A stretch of 64,000 nucleotides of DNA from VXYL01 sp963666465 (lineage in GTDB: Bacteria > Pseudomonadota > Gammaproteobacteria > Pseudomonadales > Azotimanducaceae), in the NCBI GenBank assembly GCA_963666465.1, contig OY762824.1, forward strand, positions 4,092,001-4,156,000, read 5' to 3'. Under the pieces are notes generated by a model. The model did no database searches. It was given only the letters and a program-made list of their open reading frames with translations, and was not told where the DNA came from. The position numbers were made by a program, and so were the translations under genes. Below are positions 28,252-36,013 of this stretch, in pieces. Positions within the stretch are counted from its first letter, which is position 1, and every line of letters begins with the position of its first letter.

Positions 28252-29307
28252 ATGCCACTCGAGCGGATCAAGATCGAAGGGTTCAGGAGCATCCGCGCGT
28301 TGGACTTCGATCTCAAGCCCATCAATGTCCTGATCGGCGCCAACGGCGTAGGGAAAACCAACTTTCTGGATGTATTCCCTCTCATCCACGCCGTGCGCCT
28401 GGGCCGTGAAAGTCGCTACGCCGCGACCCGCGGGGGTGCCGAGCGCCTTCTGCATTTTGGCTCCATGGAAACCGCCGGGATCGGGATTGAGCTGAGTCTG
28501 TCGGACGGGCTGCGGTATGTGGCCAGTCTTCTGCCAGATGAGGAGGACCGGCTGTTCACTCTGGAGGAACTGGTCGAAGGGCAGGACGGAGGCCAACTGG
28601 ACTTGCTGTTTCCGATCCAGGAGGAAGAGGAGTCGGTAGAAGCGGATATCACCCGACGCCTGGCCAAGTGGCGACGTTACCAATTCCACGACACGAGCCC
28701 GCGGTCCCCCCTGCGGCGAACCTCGGAGGTGGCGGACGCTCGGCGGCTCAGGCCGGATGGAGGCAATCTGGCGTCATTCCTTTACCGGTTGAAGACGCGC
28801 CAACGCAGCGCCTACCGACGTATCCGTGACGTAGTGCGCATCGTCGCACCGTACCTCGTGGACTTTGTCCTCGAACCCGACGAAGACAATCCAGACATGA
28901 TCCGCCTCGAGTGGCGGCATGCACGATCGGACTCTTTTTTCGATGTTGCCTCGCTTTCTGACGGGACATTGCGCTTTGTCGCGCTGGCTGCGCTGCTCTA
29001 CCAGCCCGCAGCATCACGTCCGGACATCATCGTGATCGACGAGCCGGAGTTGGGCCTGCACCCGGTGGCCATCGGTTTGTTGGCTGAGGCGGTGCAGGCT
29101 GCATCACACGACTCAAAGGTCATCTTGGCCACTCAATCGCCGATATTGGTCGACTACTTCGAGCCGGAAGATGTGGTCGTGGTCGATCTCGTGGAAGGGG
29201 CATCGGAGTTCAAGCGACTCGACAACGCGGAGCTGAAGGAATGGTTGAAGGACTACAGCCTCGGTGAGCTCTGGGAAAAGAACCATTTCGGCGGTCGGCC
29301 GGCCTGA
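28252..29307 (+). CDS. AAA ATPase of the RecF/SMC-like (AAA_21) group
   Basis: A 351-residue ATPase. It starts with ERIKIEGFRSIRALDFDL, the typical FRS motif. Walker A is GANGVGKTN (29-37), the signature-like motif is SLSDGTLRFVALAALL, and Walker B IIVIDEPELGLHP includes the catalytic Glu near 264. A His switch lies in LATQSP...VDYF. A short insertion (about 100-170) replaces the long coiled coil of SMC proteins. The following gene (DUF4276) starts 22 bp downstream. Such ATPase/TOPRIM-like pairs are often phage-defence modules, but role here is inferred. Confidence 0.85.
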   Translation: MPLERIKIEGFRSIRALDFDLKPINVLIGANGVGKTNFLDVFPLIHAVRLGRESRYAATRGGAERLLHFGSMETAGIGIELSLSDGLRYVASLLPDEEDRLFTLEELVEGQDGGQLDLLFPIQEEEESVEADITRRLAKWRRYQFHDTSPRSPLRRTSEVADARRLRPDGGNLASFLYRLKTRQRSAYRRIRDVVRIVAPYLVDFVLEPDEDNPDMIRLEWRHARSDSFFDVASLSDGTLRFVALAALLYQPAASRPDIIVIDEPELGLHPVAIGLLAEAVQAASHDSKVILATQSPILVDYFEPEDVVVVDLVEGASEFKRLDNAELKEWLKDYSLGELWEKNHFGGRPA

Positions 29308-29329
29308 CGCCGCGCCGTGCCATTTCCCG

Positions 29330-30004
29330 ATGCGCCTGCGCGTCCACGTGGAGGGTCGGACGGAGGAGGCGTTCGTCAATGGTCTCCTTGCCCCCTACCT
29401 CGGGCACCACGGGTTTACGAGTGCCGATGCGCGGATCATGGGAGGCGCTCGGCAACGAGGGAAACGCGGTGGCGTCCGGTCGTGGGAGTCCTTTCGAAAC
29501 GAACTGACCCGCCAACTCAAGAATGACCGCCACCTCCTCCATACGTCCATGGTGGACTTCTACGGGATGCCTGCAGCGTGGCCGGGCAGAATGAGAGCCG
29601 ACCAACTGCCACATCGCGACAAGGGCAAACACGTCGCCGAGCGAGTGCTGGCGGACCTTCGTGAGATACGGCCCGGAGAGCAACGCTTCGTGCCATTCGT
29701 GACGATGCACGAATTCGAGGCACTGCTGTTCAGCGATTGCCAAGCCTTCGCACGCGCTTTGGAGTTGCCGAGTCTCGCCGGATCCCTCTTGGCGATCCGA
29801 AATCAGTTCGAGTCGCCCGAACACATCAACGACGCACCAGAGACGGCCCCGTCGAAGCGAATCCTCGCGCTGCATCCCGCCTATGCCAAGGTCGCCCAAG
29901 GCATGACGGCGGCGCGGACGGTGACGTTGTCCACGATGACCAAGCAGTGCCCGCATTTCGCGGGCTGGTTGCGCCGGCTGGAAGGACTGGTTCGCGACCC
30001 GTGA
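29330..30004 (+). CDS. DUF4276 family protein (TOPRIM-like)
   Basis: A 224-residue protein. It begins RLRVHVEGRTEEAFV with the conserved Glu in VEGxTE, then has MVDFYGMPAAWPG and VPFVTMHEFEALLFSD, the usual DUF4276 signatures. Those acidic residues are arranged as in TOPRIM-like nucleases. Start at 29330 chosen from the family's N-terminal strand, since the frame is open upstream inside the ATPase gene. It likely works with the ATPase. In PARIS, an ATPase similarly guards a TOPRIM-type effector, though PARIS uses DUF4435. Confidence 0.85.
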   Translation: MRLRVHVEGRTEEAFVNGLLAPYLGHHGFTSADARIMGGARQRGKRGGVRSWESFRNELTRQLKNDRHLLHTSMVDFYGMPAAWPGRMRADQLPHRDKGKHVAERVLADLREIRPGEQRFVPFVTMHEFEALLFSDCQAFARALELPSLAGSLLAIRNQFESPEHINDAPETAPSKRILALHPAYAKVAQGMTAARTVTLSTMTKQCPHFAGWLRRLEGLVRDP

Positions 30005-30049
30005 CGATACTCCCGGACCGGGGTCACGGCACGCTGCCCACTTTCTGGG

Positions 30050-30180
30050 CAGCAGTTCTCATTTTGGCGTCTGGCTTCGCCGTCAGGCATTGCACCCCGC
30101 GTTTCGGACCCAATCCGGGGCCAAATCGACCGGCAGACCCGTCCAGTCGAGGGGGCTGAAGGCCAAAATGAGAATTGCTG
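30050..30180. mobile_element. MITE family 1, copy 1 (131 bp)
   Basis: Inverted ends CAGCAGTTCTCATTTTGG and its near-complement. A perfect 9-bp duplication, CTTTCTGGG, is present at 30041-30049 and 30181-30189. No gene inside. The second copy, at 56006, has the same length. Confidence 0.92.
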
Positions 30181-30215
30181 CTTTCTGGGTTTGAAGTCGC
30201 TTCCGAAGCACGCAT

Positions 30216-30467
30216 ATGATGGGCCGCATGGAGATGGGGGGTTCTTACGGCGGCGTCTATGGCGATTTCCAGTGGGAGGTTGAGGGGCGCACGCTCACGG
30301 TGTTCGGACCGCGGCGGCGGTTTGGCAGGCTCGCCACGTTCGAGAACGTGAACGCCGTCAATTCCGAGCAGGCGCAGTGGTCGGCGCAAGCCAAGATCGA
30401 CCTGAACCTCGACGACCTTCGCGCCGTGCTTGCCGGGCGCCAAGCGGCTCCGAACGCCGACTCGTAA
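30216..30467 (+). CDS. Small hypothetical protein
   Basis: An 83-residue frame with a beta-rich start (QWEVEGRTLTVFGPRRRFGRLATF) and a Leu-rich helix near the end (LNLDDLRAVLAGR). No family recognised. It starts 35 bp after the MITE and precedes a crotonase gene by 76 bp. Reality uncertain. Confidence 0.4.
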   Translation: MMGRMEMGGSYGGVYGDFQWEVEGRTLTVFGPRRRFGRLATFENVNAVNSEQAQWSAQAKIDLNLDDLRAVLAGRQAAPNADS

Positions 30468-30543
30468 GGCCGCTCAGCCATTTCCATCTGCCGCCGGGCA
30501 CACCGCTACCGCACCCAAACCAAAATCACCACCGGGGGAATCC

Positions 30544-31473
30544 ATGACCTACAAGGACGTTCTCTACGAGACGGACGACCGGCTCGCCTTCATCACGCTG
30601 AACCGACCGGAAAAGCTGAATGCGCTCTCCAACAACCTGCGGGGCGAGCTCATGGACGCCATGCGCGAGGCCGAGAGCGACGATCAGATCGGCGTCATCG
30701 TGCTGCGTGGGGCGGGGCGGGCGTTCTCGGCCGGCTACGACCTCTCGCCGGCACGCCAGGCGGATTCGTTCGACTTCGTCAGCCCCCGCTCCGGTCTGCC
30801 GGACACCGGCTCCACCCACCCCGGCGCCTTCCAGTGGGCGCGACACGTGGTGATGACCAACTGGATCATCTGGGAGCTCGCCAAGCCCGTGGTGGCGCAG
30901 ATCCAAGGCCATTGCCTCGCCGGCGGCACGGAACTCGCCACCGTCTGCGACTTCCGCATCTGCGCCAGAGACGCCAAGATCGGCTATCCGCCGGTGCGTG
31001 CCATGACGACGATGGACATGATGTGGACGCCGTGGCACATGCCGCCCACCAAGGCGCGGGAGTTCGCCTACGTGGGTGACTCCTTCTCCGGCGAGGACAT
31101 GGAACGGCTCGGCTGGGCCACCTATGCCGTCGAGAAGGAAGACCTCGACTCCTTCACCGAGAAGTTCGCCCGCCGCATGGCGTTCGTGGACAACGAGATG
31201 CTCATGTATTCGAAGCGAGCGGTGAACCGCCAATACGAGACCATGGGCATCCGCGAGGCGCTGCATTCGGCGACGGAGATCCAGGCGCTCTCGTCCGGCA
31301 GGGCGGCGGCGGCCGAATGGGGCCGACGGGTGCGCGACGACGGCCTCAAGGCGGCGCTCGAGTGGCGCGACGGGCCGTTCCGCGACTTCCGCGGCGCCTA
31401 CGACAGCGCACCGAAGGATCGCGCGGTGGCTGGGATGGAGAAATCGGACGAGAAGCCGTGCGGCGACTATTGA
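30544..31473 (+). CDS. Enoyl-CoA hydratase/isomerase (crotonase) family protein
   Basis: A 309-residue crotonase, longer than usual. RPEKLNALSNNL, GAGRAFSAGYDLSP and QIQGHCLAGGTELATVCDFRI give both oxyanion-hole segments. An insertion of about 30 residues between them (SFDFVSPRSG...HPGAFQWARHV) and a C-terminal helical extension are present. ATG at 30544 follows GGGGGAATCC. An SDR gene begins 16 bp downstream, so they are probably in one transcript and act in the same acyl-CoA or xenobiotic pathway. Confidence 0.88.
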   Translation: MTYKDVLYETDDRLAFITLNRPEKLNALSNNLRGELMDAMREAESDDQIGVIVLRGAGRAFSAGYDLSPARQADSFDFVSPRSGLPDTGSTHPGAFQWARHVVMTNWIIWELAKPVVAQIQGHCLAGGTELATVCDFRICARDAKIGYPPVRAMTTMDMMWTPWHMPPTKAREFAYVGDSFSGEDMERLGWATYAVEKEDLDSFTEKFARRMAFVDNEMLMYSKRAVNRQYETMGIREALHSATEIQALSSGRAAAAEWGRRVRDDGLKAALEWRDGPFRDFRGAYDSAPKDRAVAGMEKSDEKPCGDY

Positions 31474-31489
31474 GGGAGGGGAGACCGGC

Positions 31490-32251
31490 ATGAGCCTGGA
31501 AGGAAAGAGCGCGCTGATCACGGGCGCGGCGAGTGGCATCGGCAAGGCGACGGCGCTGCGCTTCGCCGCGGACGGCGCAGCAGTGATGTGCGCCGACATC
31601 GACGGAGACGGGGCAGCCGCGACTGCGGAGGCGATCAGGGCGAACGGCCGTCGCGCCGCGTCGATGGCTCTGGACGTGACCGACGAGGCGGCGGTGAAGG
31701 CGGCGCTCGGCGGCGCCGTGGACGCCTTGGGCGGCCTCGACATCCTCTTCAACAACGCCGGCATCGGCGGCTCCCAGGGCTGGGACACCACCATCGCCGT
31801 CAATCTCTCCGGCGTGTACTACGGCCTCTTTCACGGCGCGACGTTCCTCGCCGAGCGGGGCGGCGGCGTGGTCATCTCCACCGCCTCCATCGCCGGGCTG
31901 GTGGGGCTGTCGGGACCTGAGCGCGGCAACAACGAGCCGCTGCCGCCCGGCGCCGGCGCCTATGTGGCGGCGAAGCACGGCGTTTCCGGCCTCACGCGGC
32001 AATACGCGGTCACCTTCGGCCGCCAGGGCGTGCGCGTGAACGCGGTGGCGCCGGGCTACATCGAGACGCCGATGACGGCGCCGATTCGGGAGAGCGAGGA
32101 ATTCGAGGACTACATTCGCTCGCTGCATCCCGCCGGCCGCTTTGGCCAGCCGGAGGAGATCGCATCGGTGGTCGCCTTCCTGGCCAGCGACGACGCCAGC
32201 TTCATCAACGGCGTGGTGCTGCCGGTGGACGGCGGATACACCGCGCGGTGA
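31490..32251 (+). CDS. Short-chain dehydrogenase/reductase (SDR)
   Basis: A 253-residue classical SDR. It has the cofactor motif ITGAASGIGKATA, the NNAGIG motif, a Ser in ISTASIAGLVG, the catalytic YVAAK (about 165-169), and GYIETPMT and GVVLPVDGGYTAR at the C-terminus. The ASCADID-type end of beta-2 (CADID) favours NAD over NADP. Its TGA overlaps the GTG of the next gene (GTGA), so the genes are coupled. Confidence 0.93.
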   Translation: MSLEGKSALITGAASGIGKATALRFAADGAAVMCADIDGDGAAATAEAIRANGRRAASMALDVTDEAAVKAALGGAVDALGGLDILFNNAGIGGSQGWDTTIAVNLSGVYYGLFHGATFLAERGGGVVISTASIAGLVGLSGPERGNNEPLPPGAGAYVAAKHGVSGLTRQYAVTFGRQGVRVNAVAPGYIETPMTAPIRESEEFEDYIRSLHPAGRFGQPEEIASVVAFLASDDASFINGVVLPVDGGYTAR

Positions 32252-33171
32252 AGGCTCCCCTCGTCGCGGCGCTGCGGGCCTCGCTTGCCATCCTCGCCGG
32301 GGTCGTTGCGCCCGGCGCCAGTGCTGTGGAGGTGGTCGGCAAGGTCACGCATCCTGAACTCGGCGAAATCAGCGGCCTCGCCAGGTCCTCGGACGGCGCC
32401 TTCTATTGGGTTCACAACGACAGCGGCGACAGCGCGCGCCTGTTCGCCATTGACGCCGAAGGCAATGTCATCGGGCCGTCATGGATGGGCCTCGGCGAGC
32501 ACGACTGGCCTGGGCACACAATCGACAATGCCTGGCACTCCGACTGGGAATCCATCGCCGTGTACGACGGCCACCTGCTGATTGCCGATGTCGGCAACAA
32601 CGGCAACGCTCGGCGCGACCTCGGCATCTACGTTCTCGCGGAGCCGAATCCGGCCGCGGTGACCAAGGCCCGGGCGCAGCGGCATCTGGAGGTGGTGTAC
32701 CCGGATCAAGACAGGTTCCCTGCGACGCAGTGGCACTTCGATTGCGAGGCGATCTTCGTGGACGGCGGGGCCGTGCATCTGATCACCAAGCATCGAGAGG
32801 CGGGACGCATCAATGTCCAGGAGGCCGGGGCGAAGCTGTATCGGCTCGGAGACGGCCTGTACGAATCCGTGTTTGGCGGCGAGCTGGAGTTCGTCGGCTC
32901 GCATGGCGGGATCACTTCGGCCACGGGTGCGGACCTCTCGCCGGACGGTGGCACCCTGGCCGTGTCTTCCTACACGGCGCTGTGGCTGTTCGACCGCCCC
33001 GCCGAGGGCGGCAACTGGTTCCAGGGGGCAGCCCGCAAGCTCGATCTCAACGTCGCCGTCACGAAGCAGCTCGAAGCCATCGCCTGGCAGGACGACGAGA
33101 CGCTGCTGCTGATCAACGAGCAGGCGGACATCATGCAGGCGAAGGTGAGTGAGTTCGAGACGGTTGACTGA
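32248..33171 (+). CDS. Secreted beta-propeller-like protein
   Basis: A 307-residue protein. A Sec signal peptide of about 26 residues is followed by short repeated beta motifs: ISGLARSSDGAFYWVHNDSG, ADVGNNGNARRDLGIYVL, FDCEAIFV and GADLSPDGGTLAVSSYTALW. These look like blades of a phytase- or esterase-like propeller. The Asp/Asn-rich loops may hold calcium. GTG start overlaps the SDR stop by 4 bp. Function unknown. Confidence 0.7.
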   Translation: MKAPLVAALRASLAILAGVVAPGASAVEVVGKVTHPELGEISGLARSSDGAFYWVHNDSGDSARLFAIDAEGNVIGPSWMGLGEHDWPGHTIDNAWHSDWESIAVYDGHLLIADVGNNGNARRDLGIYVLAEPNPAAVTKARAQRHLEVVYPDQDRFPATQWHFDCEAIFVDGGAVHLITKHREAGRINVQEAGAKLYRLGDGLYESVFGGELEFVGSHGGITSATGADLSPDGGTLAVSSYTALWLFDRPAEGGNWFQGAARKLDLNVAVTKQLEAIAWQDDETLLLINEQADIMQAKVSEFETVD

Positions 33172-33189
33172 CGTGCGATGGCAAGGCGA

Positions 33190-33290
33190 GGCGCCCCTCT
33201 GGAGGGAGGGCATCCTGCCCTCCATGCGCGCCCCAAGGCGCGTTCTCGCGAGCCGCGCATTGTCTGAAGAAACGCAACTGTCCCTGCGGA
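33190..33290. repeat. Dispersed GC-rich hairpin repeat
   Basis: CTGGAGGGAGGGCATCCTGC continues as a stem with CCCTCC, then a second stem with GCGCGCC...GGCGCG. The same two-stem motif recurs at 41795, 41870, 41930, 43690, 46860 and 57820, and inside MITE family 2. It lies between genes and may act as a transcription or mRNA-end signal. That role is only inferred. Confidence 0.6.
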
Positions 33291-33387
33291 TCGCCATGTC
33301 CTCGCCCGTCGCGCCTTGCGGCAGGATCGAGGGCGAGACATCCTCCCGCCAGGGAGAGTGCAACCCCCTCCACAATGGCGCCCAACG

Positions 33388-34083
33388 ATGAAGATTGGCA
33401 TCGTCTCCGACATCCATGCCGATGCCGATGCCCTCGCGCGGGTGTTCGACGAGATGCCGGATGTGGAGGAGATCCTTTGCGCCGGCGACGCGATCAGCGA
33501 ATACGAGTTCTGCGCCGACACGGTGGCACTGTTGGCCGAGCGCGGCGTCCACTGCATTCAGGGCAACCACGAGGCGGTGCTGTTCAGCGGGCGCAATCCG
33601 CGCTACCTCGAGAAGTGTCGGGGCATGTTTCCGGCCGAGTCCTTGTCCTTCCTGGCAGATGCGCCGACGACGCGGGAGTTCGATTTCGCCGGGGTGAAGG
33701 TGCTGATGACGCACACGGGCCTCGGCGAGGACGAATACATCCGCCCCGGCAGCCCGCGCCTGAAGGCGTTCGCCACCATGCCCTACGACATGGTCTGCTT
33801 CGGCCACACCCATGTGCCGTTCGTGCATCGCGCCGGCAACGTCACCGTCATCAACCCAGGCTCGTGCTCGCAGCCGCGACCACCGGCGCGCGCCGGCACC
33901 TACGCCACCTTCGACACCGAGACCAGGCAAGGGGTGATCCACCGTCTCGGCGCACGGTCGGGGCTGGCCAGCGCCACAAGAACCGTTGCCTTTCGGCAAC
34001 GCCTCTTGCCCCAGCCCAAGCCGTCCTGTCACCCTGTCGGCATTCGGCCAGCTTGCGCCGTCCGAAGTCCGACAGGCTGCTAG
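33388..34083 (+). CDS. Metallophosphoesterase (YfcE/MJ0936-like)
   Basis: The calcineurin-like metal site is complete: DIHAD (8, 10), CAGDAISEY, GNHEA, THTG and GHTHVPF. It is followed by VINPGSCSQPR, typical of small phosphodiesterases. The natural protein would end near residue 190. The last 37 or so residues (from SATRTVAFRQRLL) are translation of a family 3 repeat, and the stop is the TAG in its terminal CTAG. Substrate unknown. Confidence 0.88.
   Translation: MKIGIVSDIHADADALARVFDEMPDVEEILCAGDAISEYEFCADTVALLAERGVHCIQGNHEAVLFSGRNPRYLEKCRGMFPAESLSFLADAPTTREFDFAGVKVLMTHTGLGEDEYIRPGSPRLKAFATMPYDMVCFGHTHVPFVHRAGNVTVINPGSCSQPRPPARAGTYATFDTETRQGVIHRLGARSGLASATRTVAFRQRLLPQPKPSCHPVGIRPACAVRSPTGC
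33968..34079 (+). repeat. MITE family 3, complete copy (112 bp)
   Basis: Starts CCAGCGCCACAAGAACCG, includes the hairpin GTTGCCTTTCGGCAAC, and ends CCGAAGTCCGACAGGCTG directly before CTAG. It has an IS1182-type end on one side only. Other copies flank the IS at 21375-22997. Confidence 0.85.
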
Positions 34084-34242
34084 GAGTCTGCGCCGTAGAA
34101 ACTTTTCCGGGGACATGCACCCTAATACGGCGAGAAAAATCCATCTTCTGGGAGGTCCTGTCCCTCGTCAGGAACGTTTCGGGGCGAGCAATGGGGGATC
34201 ACACCACATTTTCGGCGCGAGATCGTCCTACGGCGCAGACTC
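34084..34242. mobile_element. MITE family 4 (159 bp)
   Basis: Perfect 15-bp inverted ends GAGTCTGCGCCGTAG, flanked by CTAG at 34080-34083 and 34243-34246. The left CTAG is shared with the family 3 copy. No gene inside. Confidence 0.85.
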
Positions 34243-34255
34243 CTAGGGAGTAGAA

Positions 34256-35191
34256 ATGTCGAACGCCGCAGAACTGGAGGCGCGCATCGAGGAGCATGGC
34301 CTTGCGCAGTACGTCGAGGAGCTCGACGAGCAGGGCTACGCGGTGGTTCCGCCCGAGGTCACGCGCGTCACCGAGGAACAGGTGGACGAGCTCACTCGGC
34401 GGCTGCTCGAGAAGTCCGAAGCGCTCGTTGGGTGCGCCTTCTCCGTCGAGGATGGTCCGGAATGCAAGCTGGATTACGGCGACTTCGGCGGCGTCCTGGA
34501 GCGCTTCTCCGGCGCCAGGCCCAGCCAGTTCCAGCTCATGCAGCTTTGCACCTATCACCGGGCCTTCCGCGACCTTGCGGTAAATCCCGTGGCGGTCACC
34601 CTCATGCACCACCTCTTCGGCACGGCTGGGCCGTTCGGCAGCGGTTGGCCGGCCCGATTCAGTTCGCACAACTGTTTCGTGAAGTGGGCCGGAGACGGTT
34701 ACGGCGATTCGCTGGGACTGCATGTGGATCAGGGCGGCATCCCGTTGCCTTGGGGCGACCGTGCGCTCAACGCCAACTGCAACTGGTGCCTGACGGACTA
34801 CACGCTCGATGACGGCGCCTTTGCCTGCGTGCCCGGCTCGCATCGGCGCAAGTGCCACCCAAAGCTCCCGGACGCCGCCTCCGAAGCCATTCCGGTCGAA
34901 TGCCCGCGCGGCTCCGTCATCGCCTTCCACGGCGCACTCTGGCACGGCGCCTATCCGAAGAAGACCCCCGGCCTGCGGGTCACCATCGCCAATTTCTTCC
35001 GCCACCAGGCCATCGCGCCGCAAGACGACATCCCCAACCACTTCCCGAAGGCACTGGCCGACGACTGCGCGGACCCGGAAACCTTCCGCATGCTCGTCGG
35101 CTTCGGCAGCCCGTACCAGTCGCAGGTGTATCCATTGCCGAAGGCAGTCCGCCGGGGAGCCTTCAGCCGGGGAAGCATCCCCGACCGCTGA
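34256..35191 (+). CDS. Phytanoyl-CoA dioxygenase (PhyH) family protein
   Basis: A 311-residue Fe(II)/2-oxoglutarate dioxygenase. The metal motif is LHVDQG (H156, D158) with distal H230 in WHGAYPKKTPGLR, where Arg would bind 2-oxoglutarate. Between them are the usual NANCNWCLTDY and ACVPGSHRRKCHP segments. The final 12 or so residues (RGAFSRGSIPDR) and stop belong to the first unit of the 90-bp array. In sponge and marine symbionts this family is often expanded. Substrate unknown. Confidence 0.9.
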   Translation: MSNAAELEARIEEHGLAQYVEELDEQGYAVVPPEVTRVTEEQVDELTRRLLEKSEALVGCAFSVEDGPECKLDYGDFGGVLERFSGARPSQFQLMQLCTYHRAFRDLAVNPVAVTLMHHLFGTAGPFGSGWPARFSSHNCFVKWAGDGYGDSLGLHVDQGGIPLPWGDRALNANCNWCLTDYTLDDGAFACVPGSHRRKCHPKLPDAASEAIPVECPRGSVIAFHGALWHGAYPKKTPGLRVTIANFFRHQAIAPQDDIPNHFPKALADDCADPETFRMLVGFGSPYQSQVYPLPKAVRRGAFSRGSIPDR

Positions 35192-35782
35192 CGCGCAGGG
35201 AAGTGCCGGCAACTCCCCCATCGCCGGGGGCGTGCTTCCATGCAGGGAGCCTTCAGCCGGGGAAGCGTCCCCGACCGCCGACGCGCGGGGAAGTGCCGGC
35301 AATTCCCCCGTCGCCGGAGGCGTGCTTCCATGCAGGGAGCCTTCAGCCGGGGAAGCATCCCCGACCGCTGACGCGCAGGGAAGTGCCGGCAACTCCCCCA
35401 TCGCCGGAGGCGTGCTTCCATGCAGGGAGCCTTCAGCCGGGGAAGCGTCCCCGACCGCCGACGCGCAGGGAAGTGCCGGCAATTCCCCCATCGCCGGGGG
35501 CGTGCTTCCATGCAGGGAGCCTTCAGCCGGGGAAGCGTCCCCGACCGCCGACGCGCAGGGAAGCACCGGCAATTCCCCCATCGCCGGGGGCGTGCTTCCA
35601 TGCAGGGAGCCTTCAGCCGGGGAAGCGTCCCCGACCGCCGACGCGCAGGGAAGTGCCGGCAACTCCCCCATCGCCGGAGGCGTGCTTCCATGCAGGGAGC
35701 CTTCAGCCGGGGAAGCGTCCCCGACCGCCGACGCGCAGGGAAGTGCCGGCAACTCCCCCATCGCCGGAGGCGTGCTTACATG
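35156..35782 (+). repeat. Tandem array of seven 90-bp repeats
   Basis: Units begin with GGAGCC at 35156, 35246, 35336, 35426, 35516, 35606 and 35696, an exact 90-bp step. Each has two stem-loops (CGGGGA/TCCCCG, CCCCC/GGGGG). Units differ by a few bases, mostly GCATCC/GCGTCC and CGCCGGGGG/CGCCGGAGG. As 90 is a multiple of three, long open frames appear on both strands. I do not consider them genes. The 35783-36013 stretch beyond holds no clear gene. Confidence 0.97.
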
Positions 35783-36013
35783 GGAGTGATGGGAAGGGCC
35801 GGTGGCCGTCGAGGCTACCAATGCTCTTTACCAACCGGAGGACGAAGGGAAGCTCAATGTCGTTGTGTCGGCAACGGGTGACAACGTCGAGCCTTGAGTC
35901 GCATTCGGGATGTTGACGAGCAACTTGCCGAGCGACCGGAGTTCGAACGGCTTTCGTCCTTGGCGGGTCAGCCCGTGATGCTAGAAACACCGTTGCATTC
36001 GGGGGCTGCCATT

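Noticed and set aside
35156..35782. Possible CRISPR array
   Set aside because: The 90-bp units are contiguous and nearly identical over their full length. There are no unique spacers and no cas genes nearby.
34199..35821. Long repetitive protein across the array (both strands)
   Set aside because: Frames are open only because 90 is a multiple of three. No start signal, no conserved fold, and the array is inverted or shifted at other sites.
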